From the NCBI GenBank assembly GCA_946127115.1, contig CAMGYI010000001.1:1115766-1179765 (forward strand): a stretch of 64,000 nucleotides of DNA. The letters are read 5' to 3'. The notes beneath the pieces were generated by a model. That model was not told where the DNA came from and searched no databases. It worked only from the letters and a program-made list of their open reading frames with translations. Source of the DNA: an uncultured Chlamydia sp. GTDB taxonomy: Bacteria; Chlamydiota; Chlamydiia; Chlamydiales; Simkaniaceae. This document shows, in pieces, positions 30,631 through 39,491 of this stretch; the first letter of the stretch is position 1, and each line of letters starts with the position of its first letter. The position numbers and the translations under genes were made by a program.

Positions 30631-33600
30631 ATGTTAGATAAACAACATGAATCAAAACAGATGCATCAAGCGCGCGACCTATTAGGATCGGTGATGGGAT
30701 CCCCCATGTCCATGGAGGATAGAGCGAAAAAATCCATTGAACTCACCTCTCTAATCTTGTTCGAATCAAACAAAATACTAACAAAAGAAGAAAAAAAACG
30801 GTATGGAGAGCTTCATCGGATGATGCACGACCCCGTAGGGAAGGTTTTTCTCACTGCAATGACGGACCAATGTTTTCGATCGAAAAATAATCAACGCATC
30901 GCAAACCAAATAGTCTACCTCCTTAATCTTTATGGGATCCCAAAATTCTTTTCTCCCTTTAAACGATTACAACTCTACTTTTTCAAGTTGTTTGGAGAGA
31001 AGTTCGCGAACCTCCTCGTTCCCTTGGCAATTTTCACTCTGCGCAAAGAGACTTCCTCGGTCATCATTCCCGGAGAAAAGGGTCCTCTTTCTCGTCACAT
31101 CAAGAAAAGAAAAGAACAAGGAATCCGCCTCAATCTCAACCATCTTGGAGAAGAAATCCTCGGGGAAGAGGAAGCCGTCCGCCGAATGAGTATCTATTTA
31201 GAGGACTTAAAACATCCCCACATCGACTATATTTCTATCAAAATCTCAACGATTTACTCCCAACTAAACCTTCTTTCATGGGATCGTACATTAAAAGACT
31301 TAGAGAAGCGCCTCAAAAAACTTTACATTGCCGCAATGAAGAATCCGACCACTCTTCCTGATGGAAGGAAAAGTTCGAAATTCGTCAACCTCGATATGGA
31401 AGAATACCGTGATCTTCACTTGACAAAGGATCTTTTCATAAAAATTCTGAGCGAACCCGATTTCCACTCTCTTTCTGCAGGAATCGTTTTACAAGCGTAC
31501 CTTCCAGATAGTTATGAAATCCAAAAGGAGATCACTAAATGGGCGATTAACCGGGTGAAAAATGGGGGAGCCCCTGTTAAGATACGGATTGTAAAAGGGG
31601 CCAACATGGCAATGGAGCAACATGAATCCTCCCTCAAAGGATGGCCCCAGGCTCCTTATACAAGCAAAGTGAGAACTGATGCAAATTACAAGAGAATGGT
31701 GATCTATGCCTGCAAATCTGAAAATGCCCGCGCGGTCCATATCGGAATCGCTTCTCACAACATCTTTGATATTTCATTTGCCATGATCCTGCGCCTAGAA
31801 AATCGAGTAGAGCGAGAGATTACTTTTGAGATGCTTGAAGGAATGGCTGACCATGTGAGACGCGTCATTCAAACCCTCACTAAAGATATGCTCCTCTATT
31901 GCGCCGTTGCAACCCGCGAGGATTTCCAAAGTGCTATTGCCTACCTTATCCGCCGTCTTGATGAAAATACGGGGGCTGAAAACTTCCTGGCTCACAGTTT
32001 TGGCCTCAAAGCTGGAACAAAAGAGTGGAAAATACAATCCTCTCTTTTTTCCGAAGCCTGCAAACTACAAGATACTGTGGAAAGTGAACCTAGAAAAAAT
32101 CAAAATCGTTTTGATGAGCCCTCCCATCTTGACCCCTATTCCCCATTTGCAAATGAAGCCGATACCGACTTTTCACTCCCCCAGAATAGAAAATGGGCTG
32201 AAGAAATTATCGAGAAGTGGAAAAAGAAAAAAATTACCCCTGTTCCCCTTGTAATTGAGGGAGAAGAGATTCATACGCAAGATAAAGGTGAAGCAATCGA
32301 CCCCTCTCAGCCAGATCATCCCTACTACACCTATTCAAAGGGGAGGTGGGAAGAGATCAACCGTGCTCTTAGTTGCGCAAAAAAAGAAGAAGGCAACTGG
32401 GCGAATACCCCAACTGAGGAGCGGTGCGCGCTTCTTTCCAAAGTTGCACAAGAACTCAGAAAACAACGGGCCGATCAGTTAGGCTCAATGATTGGGGATG
32501 CGGGGAAGTCTCTCATTGAAGCAGACGTTGAACTCTCAGAGGCAATCGACTTTGCTGAATATTATCGCCGTTCAATGAGACAGCTTGCAACTCTCAAAGA
32601 CCTTGAGTGGACGCCAAAAGGAACGATTCTTGTTGTATCTCCTTGGAACTTTCCAAAGGCCATCCCCTGCGGGGGAATCCTTGCTGCATTAGTCACAGGA
32701 AACTGCGTTCTTTTTAAACCTGCACATGAAACTGTTTATACAGGCTATGAACTTGTCAAAGCTCTTTGGAAAGCGGGAATCCCAAGAAAAGTCCTTCAAT
32801 TTATTAACTGCGATGACGATCCTGTTGGCTCTAAGCTCATTCAAGATGAGCGAGTCAATGCTGTTATCTTAACCGGGGCAACACGCACAGCAAAACTCTT
32901 TATGAAACTCCGCCCCGGGATCGACCTCTATGCCGAAACAGGTGGGAAAAACGCCATCATTATCAGCGCCCTTTCAGACAGAGATCTTGCGATTAAAGAA
33001 ATTATCCATTCAGCATTTGGACATAATGGGCAAAAGTGTAGCGCCGCCTCTCTAGTCATCCTAGAAAAAGAGGTCTATGATGACTCCCACTTTATGCATC
33101 AACTCCGGGATGCCGCTGCAAGTTTAAAGGTTGGATCGTCATGGGATCTGGAAAATAAAATGACACCTCTAATCAATTCTCCAAATGAAGTCCTCCTCCA
33201 CGGACTCACTACGTTAGAACCTGGAGAATCGTGGCTTCTTGAGCCAAAGCAAAACCCTCACAACTCCCGCATATGGACACCGGGAATTAAACTCGGCGTC
33301 AAACGAGGAAATTACACACACAAAACAGAACTCTTTGGTCCTATCCTAGGTCTCATCCGTGCTGATAACCTCGATCAGGCCATTCATATTGCAAACTCTA
33401 CTCCTTATGGGTTGACTTCGGGAATTCATTCCCTCGATAAACGAGAACAGCAAAAATGGCAACGTCTCATCATTGCGGGAAACTGTTACATCAACCGAAG
33501 TATTACAGGAGCAATCGTCCGACGTCAAGCCTTTGGGGGAACAAAAAACAGTTGTTTTGGTCATGGGTCTAAAGCAGGAGGTCCTAACTACCTCATGCAG

Positions 33601-34251
33601 TTCATGTACGCAAAGCAAGTAGGGATCCCCAAAGAAAAATTTCCCATCGGTGATTGGGTGAATAACCTCACGCGCTTCCTTGAAAAAATCGACCTCTCAG
33701 CCGAGGATCTTGGAGTATGGTACGCGAGCATCTCCAGCTACGCCTACCACTGGCAACAATTCAAACGAGATAAAGACCAATCTAAAGTGGTTGGTGAAGA
33801 TAATTATTTCCGCTATCTTCCCCATAAAAAAATGATCTTTCGGATTAGTCCCCAAAATAATCCGCTCGACTACCTCAGAGTTTTCGCAGCCGCTTTAACA
33901 ACAGGAACACGCCTTGAGATCAGCTGGGAGAAAAGTGAGGAAGCAAAACAGCGCCATGCAAATTGGGAAACCCTCCTTCCAATTTTCAACATCATAGAAG
34001 AAAATGAAGAGCGCTTTATTAACCGCATAGAACACGGACACATCAAACGGATTAGGATGCTTCAAAAAGCATCCCCCGCTCTTGAAAAGAAAGCCGCCGA
34101 AATTGCTTGCCATATTGACCATGCCCCAGCCCTTTCCAATGGCCGCATTGAACTCCTCCACTACCTCCGCGAAATGTCTCTTTCTGCTTCCTACCATCGA
34201 TACGGAAACCTTGGTCTCCGAGAAGGTGAGCTCCGCCGCCCCATTCTTTAG
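30631..34251 (+). CDS. putA: Bifunctional proline dehydrogenase / P5C dehydrogenase (PutA-like)
   Basis: 1206 residues. The N-terminal half is the FAD-dependent proline dehydrogenase barrel (LNHLGEEILGEEEAVRRM, YISIKISTIYSQLN, RIVKGANMAMEQ, IGIASHNIFD). The second part is aldehyde dehydrogenase (SPWNFPKAIPCGGILAAL, TGATRTAKLF, AETGGKNAIII, GHNGQKCSAASLVIL with catalytic Cys803). A further C-terminal region of about 170 residues follows. It oxidises proline to glutamate, with electrons going to the quinone pool. There is no N-terminal DNA-binding domain, so it should not self-regulate. No strong ribosome site is seen at the ATG. Confidence 0.93.
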   Translation: MLDKQHESKQMHQARDLLGSVMGSPMSMEDRAKKSIELTSLILFESNKILTKEEKKRYGELHRMMHDPVGKVFLTAMTDQCFRSKNNQRIANQIVYLLNLYGIPKFFSPFKRLQLYFFKLFGEKFANLLVPLAIFTLRKETSSVIIPGEKGPLSRHIKKRKEQGIRLNLNHLGEEILGEEEAVRRMSIYLEDLKHPHIDYISIKISTIYSQLNLLSWDRTLKDLEKRLKKLYIAAMKNPTTLPDGRKSSKFVNLDMEEYRDLHLTKDLFIKILSEPDFHSLSAGIVLQAYLPDSYEIQKEITKWAINRVKNGGAPVKIRIVKGANMAMEQHESSLKGWPQAPYTSKVRTDANYKRMVIYACKSENARAVHIGIASHNIFDISFAMILRLENRVEREITFEMLEGMADHVRRVIQTLTKDMLLYCAVATREDFQSAIAYLIRRLDENTGAENFLAHSFGLKAGTKEWKIQSSLFSEACKLQDTVESEPRKNQNRFDEPSHLDPYSPFANEADTDFSLPQNRKWAEEIIEKWKKKKITPVPLVIEGEEIHTQDKGEAIDPSQPDHPYYTYSKGRWEEINRALSCAKKEEGNWANTPTEERCALLSKVAQELRKQRADQLGSMIGDAGKSLIEADVELSEAIDFAEYYRRSMRQLATLKDLEWTPKGTILVVSPWNFPKAIPCGGILAALVTGNCVLFKPAHETVYTGYELVKALWKAGIPRKVLQFINCDDDPVGSKLIQDERVNAVILTGATRTAKLFMKLRPGIDLYAETGGKNAIIISALSDRDLAIKEIIHSAFGHNGQKCSAASLVILEKEVYDDSHFMHQLRDAAASLKVGSSWDLENKMTPLINSPNEVLLHGLTTLEPGESWLLEPKQNPHNSRIWTPGIKLGVKRGNYTHKTELFGPILGLIRADNLDQAIHIANSTPYGLTSGIHSLDKREQQKWQRLIIAGNCYINRSITGAIVRRQAFGGTKNSCFGHGSKAGGPNYLMQFMYAKQVGIPKEKFPIGDWVNNLTRFLEKIDLSAEDLGVWYASISSYAYHWQQFKRDKDQSKVVGEDNYFRYLPHKKMIFRISPQNNPLDYLRVFAAALTTGTRLEISWEKSEEAKQRHANWETLLPIFNIIEENEERFINRIEHGHIKRIRMLQKASPALEKKAAEIACHIDHAPALSNGRIELLHYLREMSLSASYHRYGNLGLREGELRRPIL

Positions 34252-34303
34252 TTCATATGAGAGATTGATTCGTTTTTGTTCGCATGTTATCCTGACTCTC
34301 ATT

Positions 34304-36427
34304 ATGAATGAGCTCAATCCACAACAGGAAATTGCTACCGAACACATGGAGGGCCCCATGCTGGTATTAGCTGGTGCTGGGTCCGGAAAAACTCGTGTTG
34401 TGACTTGCCGTATTGCTCATCTTTTAAAGGTAGGTGTTCCCTCATCTGAGATCTTGGCACTGACGTTTACCAATAAAGCCGCAGGCGAAATGCGAATCCG
34501 CATTAAAAGAATGGCCGATCAATATGTATTGACATCAACCTTTCACTCTCTTGGAGCACGAATTCTTCGGGAATCGATTAGTGCTATTGGATATCGAAAT
34601 GACTTCGCGATTTATGATGAAAATGACAGCCTTCAACTCCTAAAAAATTGTCTTGCTACCATGGGATATAAAGATGAAAAAGGTCTATTAAAATCACTCC
34701 GCAGTGCAATTTCCAATGCAAAAAATGATCTTCTCTCTTCCAATGATCTCACTAAAGACTTCCGCACGCGGACCGACCAGCTCTTAAAAGATGTCTTCAT
34801 TGCCTATCAGGAAAAGCTTAAAGAATATAATGCTCTTGATTTTGATGATCTTCTTTATCTGACCGTAAAGCTATTTCGAGAATCAAAAGAAACCCTCGAG
34901 CACTACCAAAAGAGATGGACATTTATTTTAATCGACGAGTATCAAGATACGAACTCCGCTCAGTATTTTATAACAAGGCTCCTTGTTGAAAAACACACCA
35001 ATATTTTTGTTGTGGGGGATCCCGATCAGTCGATCTACTCGTGGCGTGGAGCCAATATTCAAAACATTCTCGAGTTTGAAAAAGATTACGAAAATGCTCA
35101 AGTGGTCACCCTTGAGAAAAACTACCGCAGCACATCTAACATATTGGAAGCTGCAAATGGATTGATTCAACACAATGAAGAACGCTTTGAAAAAAAATTG
35201 TGGAGCGATCTTGGAGCTGGAGAGAAAATTGGCGTTTACATCGCCGAAAATGAGCGGCAAGAAGCTCTTTTTGTTGTTGAAGAACTGATACGCAAAACAA
35301 GGCAAGCACCTCTTCCTCTCAGGGAGTGCGTTATTTTTTACCGAACTAACTCTCAATCCCGCACCTTTGAAGACGCCCTATTAAAATACCAGATTCCCTA
35401 CGTAATCTATGGCGGGCTTTCTTTTTACCAGCGACGAGAAATTAAGGATGTTTTATCTCTTCTTCGGATGGTTGTTTCTGATTCCGATTACCTCGCCTTT
35501 GCACGCACAATCAACCTCCCCAAACGAGGAATCGGGCAAGCTACCCTTGTAAAACTTCGAAATGCCGCTGAGGAGTGCTCTCTTCCTATTCTAACCCTTG
35601 TAAGAAAACTTCTTGCAAGAGAAACAGAAGTAGTGAAACTGACTAAAAAAGTTGAAGAGGGAATTACCGATTATCTTTATACCCTTCGAACTCTCAAAGA
35701 TATGCTTGCAAGTGGCAAACCTCTCGAAAAGATCATTCAAGCAGCCATCAAAAACTCAAGCTATGAGCAAGTCCTCCGCGAAGATCCTGAAACACACGAA
35801 GACCGGAAAAGCAATCTCGAAGCTCTTATCAACAAAGCAGCCGAATGGAGTAGTGAGAGAAAAACCTCTGACCTAATTGCATTTCTTGAAGAACTTTCCC
35901 TTAAGTCAAGTCTTGATGATCAGCCCGCTTATGATTCTGTCCGAATGATGACCCTCCATAACGGCAAAGGACTAGAATTTTCTCTCACCTTTATCGTAGG
36001 GATGGAGGAAGATCTCTTTCCTCATATTAATTCTAAAGATTCAATTGAATCCCTAGAAGAAGAACGTCGCCTCTGCTATGTTGGGATGACACGAGCAAAG
36101 CAAATCCTTTATCTTACTGCCTCTACGTACCGGTTTATATGGGGGATCTCAAAAGTAATGTGCCCCTCTCGTTTCCTTAAAGAAGTCCCCCAACAGTTTC
36201 TTACCTCTCTTTATGAAAAAAAACCTATCGCAGAGGAGAATGATTGGGTCGAAGAAACAGGTTTTAAGGCAGGAACCACTGTCTTTCATAAAGACTTTGG
36301 GAAAGGGATTATCAAAAAATCTTATAAAACATCACTAGGCCTCACCTACGACGTCGAATTTCTCGATTCAAACTCGACCCGATCACTTGTGGGCAAGTAT
36401 GCCAAGTTTAAAGTTTGCACAGAATAA
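34304..36427 (+). CDS. UvrD/PcrA-type DNA helicase
   Basis: 707 residues from the ATG at 34304; the frame continues upstream into putA but without family similarity. Superfamily 1 motifs: Q motif LNPQQEIA, Walker A GAGSGKTR, ALTFTNKAAGEM, Walker B LIDEYQDTN, VGDPDQSIYSWRGA, and motif VI VGMTRAKQILYLTAS. The C terminus has the PcrA/UvrD Tudor-like tail (GTTVFHKDFGKGII). Acts in excision repair, mismatch repair and replication restart. In C. trachomatis uvrD lies next to rpoN; here about 1.8 kb of foreign-looking DNA intervenes. Confidence 0.95.
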   Translation: MNELNPQQEIATEHMEGPMLVLAGAGSGKTRVVTCRIAHLLKVGVPSSEILALTFTNKAAGEMRIRIKRMADQYVLTSTFHSLGARILRESISAIGYRNDFAIYDENDSLQLLKNCLATMGYKDEKGLLKSLRSAISNAKNDLLSSNDLTKDFRTRTDQLLKDVFIAYQEKLKEYNALDFDDLLYLTVKLFRESKETLEHYQKRWTFILIDEYQDTNSAQYFITRLLVEKHTNIFVVGDPDQSIYSWRGANIQNILEFEKDYENAQVVTLEKNYRSTSNILEAANGLIQHNEERFEKKLWSDLGAGEKIGVYIAENERQEALFVVEELIRKTRQAPLPLRECVIFYRTNSQSRTFEDALLKYQIPYVIYGGLSFYQRREIKDVLSLLRMVVSDSDYLAFARTINLPKRGIGQATLVKLRNAAEECSLPILTLVRKLLARETEVVKLTKKVEEGITDYLYTLRTLKDMLASGKPLEKIIQAAIKNSSYEQVLREDPETHEDRKSNLEALINKAAEWSSERKTSDLIAFLEELSLKSSLDDQPAYDSVRMMTLHNGKGLEFSLTFIVGMEEDLFPHINSKDSIESLEEERRLCYVGMTRAKQILYLTASTYRFIWGISKVMCPSRFLKEVPQQFLTSLYEKKPIAEENDWVEETGFKAGTTVFHKDFGKGIIKKSYKTSLGLTYDVEFLDSNSTRSLVGKYAKFKVCTE

Positions 36428-36539
36428 TATTTCAAACTAAAGTTTTTTTGACTCCGTCTAGACTTTTCAGTAACATATATCTATGATCAAATCAAAGTTG
36501 GAAGAAATCAAGAAAAAAAAAGTAGTAGCAAGGCCTATT

Positions 36540-36730
36540 CTTCTCGAAATCAAAAAAATACAGATCTTAAACCTATTCTGGAAGATTGTGATGCAGTATT
36601 AATTACGGTAGCACCAAAAGAAGGAGCTGGTTACAAAGAAACCTATTTAAATACAGCTTTAGCTCTAAGTCCTGCTCTGAAAGAAACAAATAAAAAAACA
36701 GGCTATTGTTTTAAATATCCTCATTTGTAA
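36540..36730 (+). pseudogene. Relic of an NAD(P)-dependent sugar epimerase/SDR protein
   Basis: A frame ending at 36730 reads LKPILEDCDAVLITVAPKEG then AGYKETYLNTALAL, resembling the mid-part of YeeZ-like short-chain dehydrogenases. The upstream frame is broken around an A9 tract, and no Rossmann start is found. Lies in the 431-bp gap between the helicase and glutamine synthetase; nothing else is seen there. Confidence 0.35.
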
Positions 36731-36858
36731 ATAACAAGCCTTAATCTGACATTTGTGGTAAATTGAACAAAGAAAAATGTAGGAATTTTCCCTCTGGAAT
36801 TCATTTTTTGCAACACTACCCTTCCCAGATTAACTCTTGAGCGCATAGTTAAAAAATA

Positions 36859-37938
36859 CTACCGTTGAAAAGGCAGCATTTTTATGCTGCAGATAGTAGA
36901 TATTATCTGAGCTGCAACAATATATGGATCTGCATTAGCTCCAGGTCTTCTATCTTCAATATAACCATAACCATTTAGTGCTACATTTTTAGGTATTCTA
37001 ATTGAGCAAGAACGGTCTGAATTACCAACAGAAAATTTGTCTATACTGGATGTTTCATGAAGCCCTGTTAATCTTTTTTCAAGTCCTTCTCCATAAGTTA
37101 AAATATGTTCTACATGTTTTTCACGTAAATATTTTATAGATTTCTCAATAGCATTCTTCCCTGAAGAAGCGGAACGCATTTCCTTAGTAGAGAAATTAAC
37201 ATGCATACCCGATCCATTCCAATCACCTTTGATTGGCTTATTATCAAAAGATATGCGGATACCAGAATCCTCACCTAATCTTTGAAGTATCCATCTAGCT
37301 AACCAAATATCATCTGCAAGAGTAAGTGCGTTAATATCAGAATCCCCACTCCCTCTATACCCTATTTGGAACTCCCATTGACCTGGCATTACCTCTGCGT
37401 TCATTCCATAATATTTAAGACCAGATTTAATACAAAAGTGTGCGTGGTCACTAGCTAATTTCCTTCCAAAAGCACGTTCTGATCCTACACCACAGTAATA
37501 AGGACCTTGAGGAGCTGGATATCCTCTGTGTGGCCATCCTAAAGGGGTCCCGTTGTGAATCATGATATACTCTTGTTCAAAACCTATCCAAGGTTCATAT
37601 ATAGATCCTCCATTTTCTAATACATGTCTCAAATAAAATCTAGAATTTGAAATATGCTCTTTATTTTCTTCTTCAAAAACTTCACATAAAACAATATATT
37701 TCATGGAATTATCAATAAAACTTTTTACAAACCGAACTGGTTTAAGGATACAGTCGGAGCATTGCGTTCTAGCCTGATTAGTCGAAGAACCATCAAAACC
37801 CCAAACTGGGAAATCTTCTAAGTTTGGGTCCTTTGACAAATAAACACATCTTGATTTTGATCGAATGCTGCAAGTAGGTAGGTTACCATCCAGCCATATA
37901 TATTCTACAAATTCTAATTCTTTTTGGGTGGGAACCAT
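36859..37938 (-). CDS. Glutamine synthetase, eukaryote-like type II
   Basis: 359 residues, the length of eukaryotic GSII rather than bacterial GSI (about 450-470). Signatures: VEYIWLDG, VWGFDGSSTNQA, PWIGFEQEY, GPYYCGVGSERAFGR, NAEVMPGQWEFQIG, WNGSGMHVNFST, and NSDRSCSIRIP near the C terminus. Makes glutamine from glutamate, ammonia and ATP. Its coding sequence is more AT-rich than helicase and rpoN on either side, and it sits with a gene relic between two genes that are neighbours in Chlamydia, so lateral acquisition is likely. GGAGGAG precedes the ATG and overlaps the stop of a small upstream ORF. Confidence 0.93.
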   Translation of the reverse strand: MVPTQKELEFVEYIWLDGNLPTCSIRSKSRCVYLSKDPNLEDFPVWGFDGSSTNQARTQCSDCILKPVRFVKSFIDNSMKYIVLCEVFEEENKEHISNSRFYLRHVLENGGSIYEPWIGFEQEYIMIHNGTPLGWPHRGYPAPQGPYYCGVGSERAFGRKLASDHAHFCIKSGLKYYGMNAEVMPGQWEFQIGYRGSGDSDINALTLADDIWLARWILQRLGEDSGIRISFDNKPIKGDWNGSGMHVNFSTKEMRSASSGKNAIEKSIKYLREKHVEHILTYGEGLEKRLTGLHETSSIDKFSVGNSDRSCSIRIPKNVALNGYGYIEDRRPGANADPYIVAAQIISTICSIKMLPFQR

Positions 37939-37943
37939 AAATT

Positions 37944-38075
37944 TTACTCCTCCGTTTTGTTTAAAAAAGAGCGATTGTCCTGTGTTTTCCTAAAAGTTTC
38001 AAGGGTTTTTTCGATACCCCACCATAAATTCCGAATAAAACTTGCAGTTGCAATAATAGTGATTAGTTGTTTCAT
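37944..38075 (-). CDS. Small ORF upstream of glutamine synthetase, possible leader
   Basis: 43 residues (starting MKQLITIIATASFIRNLWWG), with a hydrophobic N-terminal half and charged tail. Its last codons contain the GGAGGAG ribosome site of the glutamine synthetase gene, which starts 5 bases after its stop. This would couple translation. No homologue recognised; upstream GCGAGAG is a weak ribosome site. The remaining 38076-38249 is AT-rich with no gene. Confidence 0.35.
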   Translation of the reverse strand: MKQLITIIATASFIRNLWWGIEKTLETFRKTQDNRSFLNKTEE

Positions 38076-38249
38076 CTCTCGCCATGCTTTATCAGAACTC
38101 TTTTATTTTGATCAATTGCTGTCAATTTTTAACTTGTTTTGCAATTAATTTCCTTGAAAAAACCTTAACCTTCTATTAATCAAAGGAATTTAAAAACATC
38201 TTTTTAGTATTTTTTTTCTGATATATAAGAAAAAGTAGGGGGTGGAAGA

Positions 38250-39491
38250 ATGGGAAAAAATCTTCATTTTAACCAGTGTATTCAACAAGACCAACGTTTA
38301 ATTATGAGTGTTGCGATGGAACGTGCCTTCCATATTCTTCAACTTCCCACTGAAGAACTCGCCGATTGGCTAGAAAAGGAAATTGAACAGAACCCTGTAC
38401 TGGATCTTCCCTGTAGCTCTGCTAAAGCATTTGACCCTTCTTTTACACCTTCGAAGCCAAGTCTCTACGATCATTTACTCTTTGAAATTGCCCTGCATTT
38501 CACCACCGAAGAAGAAAAAGAAATCGCCCGTTATTTTGCCGGCTCCCTTGATAACAAAGGAATGTTAACTCTTTCAACTGAAGAAATTAAGGGAAAAGAA
38601 AAAGTTCTTGAGGTGTTCCAGAGAATGGAACCAAAGGGAGTAGGAGCCCGCTCTATCCAAGAAGCTCTTCTCATTCAACTTGAAGAAGAAAAACACTCTC
38701 TTGTCTACTCTCTTGTTTTGAATCACTATCATGATCTCCTTCACCTCCGACTCCAAAAAATTTCAAATGAAATGAATCTCAGCTTAAGCAAAGTTAAAGC
38801 TATCATTCACAAACAAATCTGCCTCCTTAACCCTTTTCCTGCTAGTAACTACCAAGATGAAATGAATCCCATTCTCATAGCAGATGTTACCCTCCACAAT
38901 GAAGAAGGCATATGGAGCGTTGAAGTAAATGACTCCACTCTACCACTGATTCAAATCCACCCCTATTACCTCAATGCATTAGAAGAGAAAGAACTAGAAA
39001 ATGATGAGATTGTGTTAATCAGACGCCATTTAGCTGCAGGGAAGTGGCTGATCCGTGCAGTAGACCGTCGGAAGAAGACGTTGCAAGAAATTGCTACTTA
39101 TCTATTGAAGAGGGAGAAGGATTATTTTGAAGGAATCACTTCTACTCCCAATCCACTTACAATGAAGGAGCTAGCAAAGGCCCTTTCTGTTAGCGAATCA
39201 ACAATCACCCGGGCTATTGCTAATAAGGCCCTAGCTACCCCCAGGGGGTTGCAGACCTTCCGAAGCTTTTTTAATCAAGGACTCAGATCCATAAAAGGAG
39301 ATATTTCAAGCAAGGAAGCAAAAGACCTTCTTCTCAAACTTATTAAACAAGAGGAAGCTCCCCTTTCAGATGAAGCACTTTCTAAACAGCTTCTATCTAG
39401 GGGAATCCAATGTGCGAGGCGTACTGTCACAAAATATCGAAAGGAACTTAAGATCGGGTCAGCAGCTCAACGGAAGTTGTGGAAACCCTAG
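38250..39491 (+). CDS. rpoN: RNA polymerase sigma-54 factor RpoN
   Basis: 413 residues, slightly short for the family (about 430-480). Region I at the start (QDQRLIMSVAMERAFHILQL, EEIEQNPVLDL-type sequence), central core-binding part (MEPKGVGARSIQEALLIQL), helix-turn-helix (LAKALSVSESTITRAIANK) and C-terminal RpoN box ARRTVTKYRKELKI. The acidic region II is minimal. Needs an AAA+ activator. GGGGTGGAAG precedes the ATG. Its 3' end overlaps the convergent glycosyltransferase gene by 44 bp. Confidence 0.93.
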   Translation: MGKNLHFNQCIQQDQRLIMSVAMERAFHILQLPTEELADWLEKEIEQNPVLDLPCSSAKAFDPSFTPSKPSLYDHLLFEIALHFTTEEEKEIARYFAGSLDNKGMLTLSTEEIKGKEKVLEVFQRMEPKGVGARSIQEALLIQLEEEKHSLVYSLVLNHYHDLLHLRLQKISNEMNLSLSKVKAIIHKQICLLNPFPASNYQDEMNPILIADVTLHNEEGIWSVEVNDSTLPLIQIHPYYLNALEEKELENDEIVLIRRHLAAGKWLIRAVDRRKKTLQEIATYLLKREKDYFEGITSTPNPLTMKELAKALSVSESTITRAIANKALATPRGLQTFRSFFNQGLRSIKGDISSKEAKDLLLKLIKQEEAPLSDEALSKQLLSRGIQCARRTVTKYRKELKIGSAAQRKLWKP

